From NCBI RefSeq assembly GCF_025698545.1, contig NC_068577.1:7951501-8015500 (forward strand): DNA of 64,000 nt, written 5' to 3'. A program made the translations under genes and the position numbers. This document shows, piece after piece, positions 39,191 to 51,617 of the stretch. This DNA is from Gossypium raimondii (taxonomy: Eukaryota > Streptophyta > Magnoliopsida > Malvales > Malvaceae). How positions within the stretch are numbered: the first letter of the stretch is position 1; the number at the start of each line of letters is the position of its first letter. The notes beneath the pieces are model-generated. The model saw only the letters and a list, made by a program, of their open reading frames with translations. It was not told where the DNA came from and did not search any database.

Positions 39191-41298
39191 TCAGGCCTTC
39201 CCATCCCACTCTGCGTAAAACTGTTTAAGGAATTCCTCCATGACCTTATGCCTTTTCTCGGCCCTCCTTAGCCCAGCCTGGAAGTTTCCATCAGTGTGCA
39301 AACTCAATAGCATAGTCAAAGTTAACAATACCAGTGATACGCATATGTATGAATACCTAAAGTAATATAATACACCGGTTATAAGGAAATTTTCTTGCAT
39401 ATCGGGGTACCTTAGTTTTCATCAAATCCTTTAACTTAAGAAGCTTCTCATGGAAATGGTTCACAGTAGTCTGCTCCTCTTTCTTCATGTAATGTTCCTT
39501 GGATAAGTCCAATCGTGGCTGGATAGCAGGATCGTGAAGCACTCTGTTTCTGTTTCCACCAAATGTAAAGCAGCGAGCGATTCCTAAACCGAAGAACTCT
39601 GGTTCAGCTCAAGACATCTAGGTCTTTTTGCATGTTGAGCAAATGGGATAAAAAGAAAGGTATAGGTATCTTTATGTAATTGTAAGCAAGCATATTAGTA
39701 AGTACACCCTGCAGTGTCTTATATAAACCATCCTACAGGCAAAAGAAATCTGAATCGATAACTCAAGCCAGCCAAGAATAAACAATGAAACTGTCTCGAG
39801 TTAGATTTTATAACGCGTTTCCTTCGGAAGCTAACATAGAGACTGAATAAATTAACGTGAAGAACATGCAAATTACCTATGGCACCAATTGCATCGAGAC
39901 GATCAGCATCTTGCACAACCCCAAATTCAGGGGGAAATTCCTGGTTTCCCACACCAGTAAGTTCATCTTTAAAACCTGTAATAACCACAACGTCTATCAT
40001 ACTCGAATTTAATATGAAGTGAAAAAAGTACATACAAAAGGGTACTTAGAAGCCTACTTGACATTCAAAGATTGAATAAGATTGACAATAAGATGTTTTA
40101 ATGACTAAGAGACTAGGATTAAATTTAATAAAAACACAAATGGAAGAAATATTAGCCTGAGAAATAAACTCAAACTCACCCATTCCCTTTATGATGCTTA
40201 ATATTTTCATCTTTTTGCTCTCAGCTATGCCTTCTTCCTCTAGAAAATTCTCAACTAGCTTCTCCTCAGACGGATCCCTGCATGCCAATGTAGAAGAACT
40301 CACACATTCATAGCAAATCAAATGAAAAACCATCTTTGGGTAGCAACCTTAATAACTTAACTAGAAGAAATGCAATAATGGACCACTGTATTTGAGAAAG
40401 ACAACTCTTATGCCAAAGGCCAAATAGGAATGTTAATACGCCTGTTACCAGAAATCACCATCTCCAAGCAATTTTTGCATTAGTATGCATGATTTCAATC
40501 AGAGAACAATGGCAATCCAATCCAATAAGACTAACAATCCAATTAGCATATAGTTTATTATAAAATTATTGAGACAACAAACAATTCACAAACTTCTGAA
40601 AATACTATATACAATCAAAGAAAACTACCCCTATTGAATTAGTACCAAGCAAATAGCTATTTACATTGTTTTCGTTCCTCTAACCAGACCATGAACACTG
40701 GTTAATACATGGTTTTTGAACAAAAGCTAGAAATACAAACCTCAAGTATTTGTAATCACCTACATCATGAAGAAGTGCAGCTAGCTCCACCTGCCATGGA
40801 AACAAAACCAAAGGCAAAGAGAAATTTAGTAGGCAAGAACTTAGTACCTTCGCTTTTGAAATTAAACATTAGACCATGGAAACTTGATAAGCTCCAATCA
40901 TCAGTACAATATCAAATACCAATAATAATGCAAATAAAGAGCTGAATCTTCAATCAATTGCTCAGTTTTAGAGTCAGTAGTTTTAAAAGCTGGCATGCTT
41001 AAAGTTAAGGGTCAACTTGAATTGAGTCTTTTAAACTACGCAAACACAGAGACAAGGGAAATAAATCAAATATGAAATGGTTTACGATTTCCATGGAGTC
41101 AGGGTTGGAGGAGAGGCCTTCCTCTCGTGCGAGGGAGAGGGCAAGGTCTCTGACCCTCCACACGTGCGAGGCATCATGGGAGGCGTCGTTCCCTTTCATC
41201 GACGTCTCCACCAGCTGCTCCGCCCTTTTCACGGTGTCTCTGAAGGCCATTGGCGTCGATTTTTCCGAGAAACTTGATTTTGACTGATGGGCGGACAT
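39191..41298 (-). CDS. HD-domain metal-dependent phosphohydrolase (YedJ-like)
   Basis: Six exons join in phase to 239 codons: 41086-41298, 40741-40790, 40180-40277, 39877-39975, 39411-39583, 39191-39277, all GT-AG. Likely metal ligands: His41/His45 in SHDASHVWRV, the HD pair 79-80 in ALLHDVGDYKYL, and Asp143 in VVQDADRLDAIGAIG. Later motifs IARCFTFGGNRNRVLHDP and a charged helical C-terminus (LRRAEKRHKVMEEFLKQFYAEW) are as in bacterial YedJ and its plant relatives (recalled: Arabidopsis At1g17330 type). The family hydrolyses phosphate esters; the plant substrate is not known to me. No signal peptide is evident, so it is probably cytosolic. A second in-frame ATG lies at residue 17. Length matches the family and all motifs are intact. 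Confidence 0.9.
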
Positions 41299-41462
41299 TT
41301 GGGGTATAAATTCATTGTATCGTTGATGTGGGCCTCGCCGCCATGGCTATACGCGATTATGAAAATTGAAAGATTAAATTAAATTATGTTTCAAGTCCCT
41401 GTACTCCTCGTACATTTAAAATTTAATCCCTTTACTTATATTTCCAAAAATTTAATCATTTA

Positions 41463-42047
41463 GGGTCTGTTTGATTGACGGAATTGATTTTCCGGAAAAT
41501 CATTTCCAAGTTTTCCAGCGTTTGATTGGCGGAAAACATTTTCCATTTGGAAAATGAACTCCAAAATAAGGGAAAATGGGTTACAATTTAAGGAAAATGT
41601 CTTACCCTTTCAATTTCCGTAAGACATTTTCCGTGCTCTCATCTCTATCGCCTCTTTCATTCCTTCCTTCATTTCCGGTAGAAAATTGCTTCTATTTATC
41701 GATTTTCCAGTAACTTGTTTTTTTAATTATTCAATACTTGTTTTTTTTAACACAATTACAGATAATTTATTTGATATTAGTTTTTTTCAATTTATAACGA
41801 TTAATATTGTAGCTTAATAATTGAGTATTATTATAAATAAATCATTGCAATATATGTAAAAATAATTTAAAATATAAAAATTTATTAATATATATTAATA
41901 TATGTAAAAATAATTTTTCCGGAAAATATTTTCAGGAAATCTGCCAAACAGCAGAAAATATTTTCTAGTAAATTATTTTACAGAAAAGTAAAACATTTTC
42001 CAGAAATCATTTTACGGAAAACATTTTACTGGCAATCAAACAGACCC
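41463..42047. mobile_element. Tourist-like (PIF/Harbinger) MITE
   Basis: 585 bp with inverted ends GGGTCTGTTTGATTG (15 bp perfect) and TTA duplications at 41460-41462 and 42048-42050. Subterminal sequence is full of 'ggaaaatcattttcc'-type palindromes. It lies 164 bp upstream of the HD gene's start codon (41298), within its likely promoter region. No coding capacity. Confidence 0.93.
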
Positions 42048-42050
42048 TTA

Positions 42051-42512
42051 CCTTTCAATTTAAAAATCCAAGTCTAATTGTTAATATATTCAAGTTCATT
42101 CCAATGTCATTCTTTTTGTTACATGGCTAACAAGTGATATTTTCTTATCTCAAAATATCACACCATTGAATTTATATAGGAAAACTTTAACGTTATTAAC
42201 AATTGAATCTAATTTTGTAAAATATAAAAATAAAAGAACTAATTTTAAATACACGAAATGTACAAGAATTTAGAGCATATTTTAACTAAATTGTACATCA
42301 ACTAAAGACTAAATTCTAATACATAGATTTGAAGCATGTTTGGAGCAGTCTGTTTTAGTAAAAAAAAACAGAATAATTAACTTTCTTAAAAATCAGTTTG
42401 TAGTGGTTAGAATGGTTGGTTCTACCCTATTCTTGACATACTGATTCAAACATTGAACATCAATTGAGTGCATGAATAATGTTAAAAGTTAAATAATAAA
42501 AATTTTAACAGT
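42051..42512. other. AT-rich spacer between two small transposons
   Basis: No gene recognised. A poly-A run at ~42361 is the only notable feature. The last part borders the target duplication CAATTTAA of the following element. Confidence 0.5.
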
Positions 42513-42520
42513 CAATTTAA

Positions 42521-43053
42521 CGAGTAAATAACCAATAAAAGCTCTTTTATTTTTAAAATTATCGAAATGGGCCAGGTTCTGAATTAATTATCGAAATGGA
42601 CCATTTCCCCCTAAAACGCGTCCACGTCAGCACATTGTCAGGGGATAAAGCAGGAAAACGCTTCCTCAATGAAGCACTTTGTCCACGTGGACGAAAAACG
42701 CTTCTTCAAGAAAGCGTTTTGTCCACGTGGATAGAAAACGCTTCCTTGAGGTTTTTTAGGATTTAGGGTTTTTTGCAATCAGAGTTAGGGTTTTGGGGTT
42801 TTGAGTTTTTAGATTTTAGGGTTTTAAGGAAAAAATTAAATAAATAAGGGTTTAAGGTTTAGGGTTTCTTAATTAAATTAATTATAAAACGGGAAAAGTG
42901 CTTCCTTAAAGAAGCGTTTTCCTGCTTTATCCCCCGACAACGCGCTGATGTGGACGCGTTTTAGGGGGAAATGGTCCATTTCGGTAATTAATTCAGAACC
43001 TGGCCCATTTCGATAATTTTAAAAATAAAGGGGCTTTTATTGGTTATTTGTCC
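42521..43053. mobile_element. Long-TIR MITE, 'GACGTGGACGCG' family, with 8-bp duplication
   Basis: 533 bp flanked by a perfect CAATTTAA duplication (42513-42520; 43054-43061). Inverted ends extend about 170 bp: the left 'aaataaccaataaaagc' through 'aaatggaccatttccccctaaaacgcgtccacgtcagc' faces 'gctgatgtggacgcgttttagggggaaatggtccattt' and 'gcttttattggttattt' on the right (quoted in short pieces). Inner repeats 'cgtccacgtgga' occur near 42690-42730. The loop (42750-42870) holds loose 'tttagggtttt' runs. No transposase. Eight-base duplications suggest hAT, or a Mutator-like element with a degraded nine-base one. Confidence 0.85.
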
Positions 43054-43061
43054 CAATTTAA

Positions 43062-44433
43062 AAATTTTGTAGAAAAATTATTAAATAGTAAAACAAGTAA
43101 CTAACTTATAAAACAAACAAAAGAAAGAAAATAAAAGGTAAAAAAATATTTAAAATTTTCATACATGTTTAAAAATCCATTTTATATCGGTCATACCCAA
43201 TTCTAAAAATATAGAATGAAACATTATGTATCAATAAGTGCATAAATAATGTATTAAAAAAGCACTCTAATTTCTTTTTACCTTATAATAATAAATGATA
43301 AAAAGTTTAACCATTAAAATTAGCAACTTTAACTTTAAAATTATTTAATATTAATAAAATTAAATAACTTATAAAACAAACAAAAGAAGGGAAAGAAAAG
43401 GACAAAATATTTACAAACTTCAAGAATGTGTATTGTATAAGATTTTGTTTGTGAAATTTATAATGAGTATTTTATATTTAAATTCGACATTTATAAATAT
43501 TTAAAATTATTGATAATTAAAATGGTACATCGAAAATAAATCAATACGAGCACATATTAATTTCAAGAGAAAAATGATACACTTATTGGTGCATTCACAT
43601 TGGACTCGACTTAGAGAAGTGAACATTCAATCGAATTGAAAAGTTATTCAAGTTGAATAGTCTTATTATATTAACCAAATTCAATTTTAAAAATTTGTGA
43701 ATTGAATTAAGTGAAATAAAACTCAAATTGAGTCGATCAGCATAAATTTGTCTGAGCTAAATTGACTAAGTGTGGGTTTAGATGGACAGTGCGGTAGCTT
43801 ACTTTTTGTCTCAAGCTACAGTATCTAATCACATCATTACCGTTGTTTTTTCATTAACCGCAGGTAAATCCCCCATCCAACTCACCCTAAGTTTCTAGAT
43901 GAGCTCAAACTCGAATAACTCGGAAACTAACTTGAACTAATTAATTTAAATTTGTTTTTTTTAAAGTCAAATTGAGTTTAGCTTGTACCTATACCTAAAT
44001 TTTAAGTCGAAAAGAGTTAATCGTATTCTCCAACTCGAAAAATCTTAATCAATTTGAACTCAAAACTTAGCGCAATCCGATTTAATCATAAATATTCAAT
44101 ATCCCAAACTCATCCAATCCAAATTCTATAGTTAACATAAATTCAAAGCAATTTAAACTCAAAATGGCTATAACGTGCAATCACAAAAACCCAATTAATT
44201 TGAACTCGAAGTAAATAAAAGTTGAAAGGTTTGGAACCAATACTCAATATAAAACCTATAATAATCCAAATTAAAAAAATCTAAACCTCACACTAAATTA
44301 ACTAAACTCAAAATTATTCAAACTTAAAAACTAATCCAAACTAAAATAATTTATTTAAAAAATTATAATTAACTAAACCCTAAAACAAATCCCACTCGCC
44401 TAATTCAAAGGTATAATTCACGTTATTTTTTTT
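43062..44433. other. AT-rich intergenic with an embedded MITE
   Basis: No gene. 43600-43770 and 43890-44400 are rich in 'aactcgaa/attcaaactcgaa' variants, similar to old hAT-type repeat DNA. They are interrupted by a Tourist-like element at 43770-43887. Confidence 0.5.
43770..43887. mobile_element. 118-bp Tourist-like MITE
   Basis: Ends GTGTGGGTTTAGATGG and, inverted, GGGTGAGTTGGATGGG, flanked by TAA at 43767-43769 and 43888-43890. A relative lies in the P450 intron at 36194. Confidence 0.8.
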
Positions 44434-44485
44434 AAGCCCAAAACCCAACCCTAAAAAGGGAGCCATTTAAAAACCCTAGTTAGGT
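44434..44485 (+). promoter_or_regulatory. Ribosomal-protein promoter motifs (site II and telo-box)
   Basis: AAGCCCA (44434-44440, reverse complement of the site II core TGGGCTT), AACCCTAA (~44447) and AAACCCTAG (44471-44479, telo-box) lie 85-130 bp upstream of the eL42 start codon. Site II and telo-boxes together are a known mark of plant ribosomal-protein and cell-growth genes. The motifs are read from sequence; their activity here is inferred. Confidence 0.7.
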
Positions 44486-44564
44486 TAAAATCTTCAATTG
44501 GCTGCTTCCTACTTCACCATTTACACCGAAACAGAGCTCGGGTCATCTCTCACCAGCCGCAACC

Positions 44565-45686
<1,122 letters not shown>

Positions 45687-45934
45687 ATGTGATGATATTC
45701 ATGTCAAATTTTATGTTATGGGTTTTTACTTGGAACTTAACGCAGAATGGAGTTTTGTTAAGTTTGGTATTAGTATTCTAATGTTGTTTTTAAGAGGATA
45801 TTGTGTTTTTTAAGGTTAATGGCATCGGTCACACTCATCGATAGCAATTGTCATTGGTTTGTTATATCAATATCTTGTTAGCTCGCATCACTTCCTTGAG
45901 ATCTTGTAGGTCAACGCCCTTAACGAAGAAACTT

Positions 45935-46389
45935 CATCGAATCAATAGCAATAAGGCCTGTTTGAAGAGGCTCATAAACGGAATGTCTCGAAATAATACC
46001 TGGGGCAGAAGATTCAATTAACCGAGATTCAGAAGCTGAAATTTCACCCTGACCGTCAATAGGCTTAGCCAGGGCATTTATAACACGACCCAAATAAGCC
46101 TCCCTCATTGGTATCTGAGTAAAATTTTCTTGTTGCTTTTACAGAACTTCCCTCTTGTATCATCAAATCGTCACCCATTAATACAACACCAACATTATTT
46201 GATTCCAAATTTAGGGCATTGCCTATAGTACTCTCTTCAAATTCTACTAATTCACCTGCCATTACTTTATCAAGACCATGAATACGAGCAATGACGTTGC
46301 CCACTTGAAGTACCAGTATTTACAATCTTTACTTTTCTATTATATTGCTCAATACGTTCACGGATAATATTACTAATTTTGTCGGCTCT
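45935..46389 (-). pseudogene. Nuclear copy of plastid atpA (N-terminal part)
   Basis: Read on the minus strand, 46389 to 45935 follows the chloroplast ATP synthase alpha subunit: [20 protein letters not shown], then [67 protein letters not shown] and [16 protein letters not shown]. It starts a few codons after the normal Met and ends abruptly before the IPIGRGQRE region, so it covers only the first ~145 codons. Frame changes occur near the ARIHG segment (46300) and at SVKAT (46130), with several substitutions, so it has been in the nucleus for some time. It is a NUPT, not a gene. The 248 bp between it and eL42 are that gene's 3' flank. Confidence 0.92.
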
Positions 46390-47709
46390 ATGATCCCAAG
46401 CTTCGTATAATTGGGATCATGCATTTGACATGGATAAAGTATCTGTCGCTTGCATGTTACATTATTCATTTTTTAGATTGCATGATATTTAGTAGGTCAA
46501 GACATACGCTTCTCTAGTACACTTAACTCTGTCTTGGCCGTCTTTTCGATCCAATACTTTTTGGGTACTCATATTCCGATGATTCTAGTCTCTTTACTTT
46601 ACTGCTCTTGCATACCTAAATCTATTTGAATTTGTGCTTTAAAGAGATTTAATAATATATGTGTGTGAATTTAGTTAGACTTGAATGTTGATTAGATTGA
46701 GTTGATGTCAAAACGAGCTGAGATGATTGTGTCCTACTTTATTTGGATCAGATCAATAGGTTTTCTAAATTTTTTACTAGATCGAATCAGTTTTAGATTT
46801 GTGATAATAGTTGTTGGTTAATTTTGAGATTTTAAATTTAAGTTCGGCTTTCCAATCTATTATATTTTTAAATTATTCCAAGTTTTAATTATTCCAACTT
46901 ATGGTAAATCAAATTGGGTTTAGTAGGGTTTTAGATTTTGATTAAATTGATATTTAGCTATCAAAATGAGGAAAATTATTATAATAGTCATTTTAATTTA
47001 TTTAGGTTACATTTTAATTATTTATATTTTAGTCATTGAGCCGTTAATTGTCGTTAACGGTGTAACGGTAAGTCGACGTGACACGTTAAATTATCATTTC
47101 AAACAGAAATTATAGGTTAATTTATATCATCGTAATTTTTTATTTTTTATTCTCTTCTACTTCTCCCAATATTTCTCTCTCTCTCTTTTTAATGTAATTT
47201 TTCTATGTTCTATATTTGTTAAAATTAGTCCACGAGCTCGAGCCTTAAAAGCATAATTTACCCATAAAAAACAGAAATAAACAATAGAGAGAGACTTGAA
47301 GCATGGTTGATAATTGAACTTGTTGGTATCATAAAATCGAAGAAATGAAGATGGATTTAATCATTAAAAAATTAGTTGAATCAAATAAAAAAGGGTTAAA
47401 AACCATCTGATTGAAGAGATGGATTTAAGTTTGTTTAAATATTTAGTTTTGTTGTTATAGAATTTATAGATGAAATTATTATGTTTATTATTTTTCTTAA
47501 TTTTGTTTTATTTTATATCTACTAAACCGAAAATCGGTTGTCTGGATCAAGGAGCAGGATCTTACAACGTCACCTTGAAGTATAGTCCAGAAAGAAGGAT
47601 CCTTTGTGAGTCTCGCTCACAAAAGTAGTTTGCTAATACATCCTCCAATTCCAAGATTCTATCCCATATTCCCCCCTTCTCCGAAACCCTTACCCAGAGA
47701 TCTGCAACC
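46390..47709. other. Intergenic; 5' flank of CLPP2
   Basis: 46390-46420 is a 10-bp inverted repeat (ATGATCCCAA / TTGGGATCAT) at the plastid-DNA junction. The rest is AT-rich with no gene recognised. 46975-47150 resembles the 'ttaacggtgtaacggt...gacacgttaaattatca' intergenic repeat common in dicots. 47560-47709 is the likely CLPP2 5' UTR and core promoter. Confidence 0.55.
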
Positions 47710-49096
47710 ATGAGGGCCCTTATTTCAAGCACCAAACGCCTCATTTCTTCCGCTATCATGGCCTCCTTATCGCCTTCCGTCCACCGGAAATACAGCCTAA
47801 TACCTATGGTGATCGAGCACTCTTCGCGTGGCGAGAGAGCTTACGACATATTCTCTCGTCTCCTCAAGGAAAGGATCGTCTGCATAAATGGATCCATCAA
47901 CGACGACACTGCCCATGTTGTCGTTGCCCAGCTCCTCTTCCTCGAATCCGAAAACCCTTCCAAGCCCATCCATATGTACCTTAACTCTCCCGGCGGCCAA
48001 GTCACTGCAGGTACTTTGCATTTTTTTTTCAGTTTTCAATTTCGAAAAATACCCAATTCTGCGCTGTTCTCATTTCTCAACAACCATAGTGACACTGTTT
48101 TGGTTTAATTGGAGTTTTAGTCCCTTTACTATGCTGACATTTAGATTTAAATCTTTTACTTTAATTTGCTATAATTTTGATCCTTAATGAGTTCAAATTG
48201 ACAACACTTTAATTGCCATTTTCTTTTAAATGGTTTCAGCTGAATATAAATTTATTAATCGTCTAATGGTAATTTCAACTTTCTACTTTAGGTTGGCATA
48301 TTTTGATGCTTATGTCGAAATTGATAACACAATTGTTACTGTGAAAGTGATTGACATGAGTTTCTTTAAAAAATAGCTTTTAAGCATTCGGGAGGACTTG
48401 TAAACCTATTATTTGTTAAACTTATGATTAAACTTATTATTTGTTGAACGTAGTTGATTGGATTTTCATATGCCATGACTGTGACCGAACCAAAAAAAAT
48501 GTGTCATTACTTGAATGCGACTAAAGGTGTTGTTAATGTTGGCTTACTAAAAGTAGAGGACTAAATTATGTCAAAATAAACTAAAAAGATTAACTTCAAA
48601 TTTCAGCAGAGGGACTTAAATCATAATTGTACCTATTCATTTTTATACAGGCCTTGCAATTTATGATACCATGCAATACATAAAGTCTCCAATCAACACA
48701 ATCTGTATGGGGCAAGCTGCATCTATGGCTTCTCTCCTTTTAGCTGCAGGTGCCAAGGGTGAAAGGCGGTCCCTCCCCAATGCCACCATCATGATTCATC
48801 AGCCTTCTGGTGGATACAGTGGACAGGCTAAAGACTTGACCATTCACACTAAGCAGATCGTTCGTGTTTGGGATGCATTGAACGCTTTGTATTCCAAGCA
48901 CACGGGGCAATCAGTCGATGTGATTCAGAAGAATATGGATAGGGATTATTTCATGACCCCCGAAGAAGCTAAAGAGTTTGGGTTAATTGATGAAGTTATT
49001 GATCGAAGGCCAATGGCTCTGGTCACCGATGCTGTTGCTAATGAAACCAAAGATAACCAAGACGACAAAGACAGCAAAGACAAAGGTTCCAATTAG
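47710..49096 (+). CDS. CLPP2: Mitochondrial ATP-dependent Clp protease proteolytic subunit
   Basis: Two exons, 47710-48010 and 48651-49096, join in phase to 248 codons. The N-terminus ([16 protein letters not shown]...) is basic and hydroxylated without acids, as expected for a mitochondrial presequence. The ClpP core starts at about [20 protein letters not shown]. The catalytic triad is intact: Ser125 in GQAASMAS, His150 in MIHQPSGG and Asp199 in MDRDYFMT, spaced 25 and 49 residues apart as in E. coli ClpP. ClpP forms two stacked heptamers in the matrix and degrades substrates unfolded by ClpX. The lysine/aspartate-rich tail ([17 protein letters not shown]) is a plant CLPP2 trait. Assignment to CLPP2, not to a plastid nuclear ClpP, rests on the presequence and overall likeness. 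An upstream Met at 47710 is chosen because it opens the presequence. Confidence 0.95.
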
Positions 49097-50214
49097 GATC
49101 GGAGCTGGTAAGCTCTTTCATCTGATTTCATTGTCTTAACTGTTCTTTTCCTAGCAGTTTTTCGGCTGTTGATTAATGTTATGCTTCTGGAATTGAGAGA
49201 ATTTAGGGGGCTAATCAGTTACTATTGCAATCAGTACTTTTACAAGATCAGATGAGATGCATATATAAAGTTTTGCTTGCAAAGGTTTTTGTTTGAGAAT
49301 CATGTGCACTTAAGTGGAAATGTATATTCATTAGATGGATGGGCTTGATATGCTTTTTGTCATGAAAAGGGGTTATCTTGGGTGAAAAAATAAGAATTCT
49401 TTCCACAGGATTAAAACATTTGTTGGTCTCGATTCTGAAAATAAATTCAATCATAAATGCTAACAAGATTCTCGTTGTTGTATTGTTGTTTTTATTTTCT
49501 TTGTTCCTATTTAGGCTCTATACAAAAGAAATATGAAGCTTCATGATGATTCTTTTTCCTCAGGTTTCATATAGTTTTATAGCTAAAGCCTAAATGTCTG
49601 TTCTTGTGCTGTCTAGTTCTATCTGGACCTTTGGCTTGGAAATTCTTCAGACCCAAGTTTTAAACCATTATCTGCTAATTTTAGACATTCATTGAATTTC
49701 AAAAGGCTCTTCTTTTGAAAGAATTCTAAACATTTAAATTTAGAGTTGTTGATGAAAAGGTGGAGGTTCTTACTGTGGTGGTGAGAGCCTTTAAGCCTTT
49801 AGTGGCTAAACAGTGGTCGGATAATTTTGGAGGTTCTTGTACTTGTTAAGGCTTTCCCCACATGGATCCCAATGTGATGGGCAAAAATCCAATTTTTATT
49901 TAAATTTAATTATAAAAATAAATATTGTGATATTAGAAATAATAAATAAGGTTTTTGATTTGAGACAATCTGAGCTTAATGGGTAATGAAGTAGAGGTCC
50001 CCGGAGCTGAGATTGGGAGGTTCATACGTGATTTTCTTTCCATTGAGTGGCCTCCCTTAAATGAAAAAAACTGCTTATGAGTCCTTTTGAAAATTATGAA
50101 ATTATAAATAAATATAATGATAAAATTGTTTTTTCAGTTCCCAAAATTTATGATTTAATTTAAGCCTTTAAAACTTTTTCTGCCATGACCAGCTGGACAA
50201 CTTTATTTCCTGTG
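49097..50214. other. CLPP2 3' flank and intergenic
   Basis: The first few hundred bases are the probable CLPP2 3' UTR. The remainder is unremarkable AT-rich sequence without a gene or named repeat. 49860-50060 carries no recognisable element. Confidence 0.5.
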
Positions 50215-50620
50215 ATAATTTTCAAAAAATACCAAAAAAAAGTCTTATTTTTTTAAAATTTACCGAAATAGGTTTGGTATTTTATTATTTACCGAAATGG
50301 GCCATTTTTCCCGAAATCGCGTTCACGTCAGCGCGATGTCAGGGGACGTGTCAGAACATCGCGTTTACGTCAGCACGCTTTGCTTACGTGGACACAAATC
50401 GCGCCTACGAGGACGCGATTTTCTGACGTGGATGAACAGTTTATATTTTTTAGCTTGGAAAACTTTAAAAGGCCATAACTTTTCGCTCGGTTGTCCGATT
50501 GAGACGATTTTTTTTTTTGATTTCGAATAACTTTTCGAGATCTACGTGCTGACAAACGGCTGAAGGCGGTTGGCCGAAGATCCTTTTTTGCCCCTAAATT
50601 TTGATTTTTTCGGTTTAAAA
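50215..50620. mobile_element. 'GACGTGGACGCG'-family element, left part only
   Basis: The left end 'ttcaaaaaataccaaaaa', then 'aaatttaccgaaatagg', 'accgaaatgggccattttt' and repeated 'cgcgttcacgtcagcgcg' / 'cgtttacgtcagcacg' match the family seen at 42521-43053 and 50975-51255. A matching right end directly after the loop is not seen before the next copy starts, so this copy is truncated or is the outer part of a compound with the next one. Confidence 0.6.
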
Positions 50621-50974
50621 TTAAATTTTGAAACATTCAAATCATTATTTTCCTTATTTATTTGAAGTAAACACCGGATTTTTTTTACAGAATTGTTGTA
50701 TTATTTTTTCTGATTTGACACGTGTATGGAATAGCTTCGATAAATCGTTAGAACGTAAGTAATATAATTAAGATAATAACAGTATTTCTATAATTTGTCA
50801 ATTAATTAGTTTAGTTTAGTTGGTTAAGATGCTTGTTCTTTTCTTTTAGTATCTTGGTTCAAATCTTGTTGGTAACAATTTTGAATATTTTTTGTACTTG
50901 TTGCTATTGATGTAATATTGAAGAGTTAATTGATTAAAAAAATAAATACAAGCACTAAAAGATTCAAAATTTAT
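50621..50974. other. Spacer between two related MITEs
   Basis: AT-rich sequence with no gene. It could be the interior of a ~1-kb compound element spanning 50215-51255, since the outer ends also face each other in inverted orientation. Confidence 0.4.
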
Positions 50975-51255
50975 TTTTTCAAAATACCAAAAAAACCCTA
51001 TATTTTTAAAATTTATCGAAATGGGCCCGGTATTTTATTTTTTTGACTGTTGGGTACTGTTCACGCGCAGGTCGAAATCGGGTCCACGTCAGCATCTCGC
51101 GCTGACGTGGACGCGATTTCCTAACGCGTACCCTGACATCGCGCTGACGTGGATGCAATTTCCCGGAAAAAGGACCATTTCGATAAATAATTAAAAAATG
51201 GGTCCATTTCGATAATTTAAAAAAAAATACTTTTATTGGTAAATTGCTCAAAATA
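50975..51255. mobile_element. 'GACGTGGACGCG'-family MITE
   Basis: A ~280-bp unit with inverted ends: 'ttcaaaataccaaaaaaacc' and 'aaatttatcgaaatggg' on the left face 'ccatttcgataatttaaa' and 'ttattggtaaattgctcaa' on the right. Its centre contains alternating 'gtccacgtcagc' and 'gctgacgtggacgcgattt' palindromes. No clear target duplication was found. Confidence 0.65.
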
Positions 51256-51617
51256 ATTATCCAAGAAGTAGATCATACATCTTAAAAGAGAATTACTTTT
51301 CTTCTCTCCTAAGCTTTTTCTGTGTCATCGTCAATTTTCATCCAATCAAAAATTTATTTGAGTGATAACAGCCATTTAGAAATTCAACTAATGGAATAAG
51401 AAGAAAATACTGAATTGAAAACAATAAAAAAATTAAATTATTATTTAAATTTCAATTCATTAACTGTTTTTCTTTTTCCTTTTTGACGCTCTTTATAAGG
51501 CCTTTCTTTTCCTTTCCTTAGTTCTTTCTATAATATGTACTCCTCAAAAGGCTAGCATGTAGCAGTTGGTTCAAGGTTGTAGTAAAGAAAAATGGCATTT
51601 AAGTTTTAAACGCTACG
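51256..51617. other. 3' flank of the LysM gene
   Basis: Probable 3' UTR and terminator region of the minus-strand LysM gene. AT-rich with a CT run at 51475-51530. No other feature seen. Confidence 0.5.

Noticed and set aside
42750-42880. Telomere-like TTTAGGG runs
   Set aside because: Units are irregular ('ttagggttttttg', 'tttaggattt') and sit in the loop of a MITE with perfect target duplications. This is not a true interstitial telomere array.
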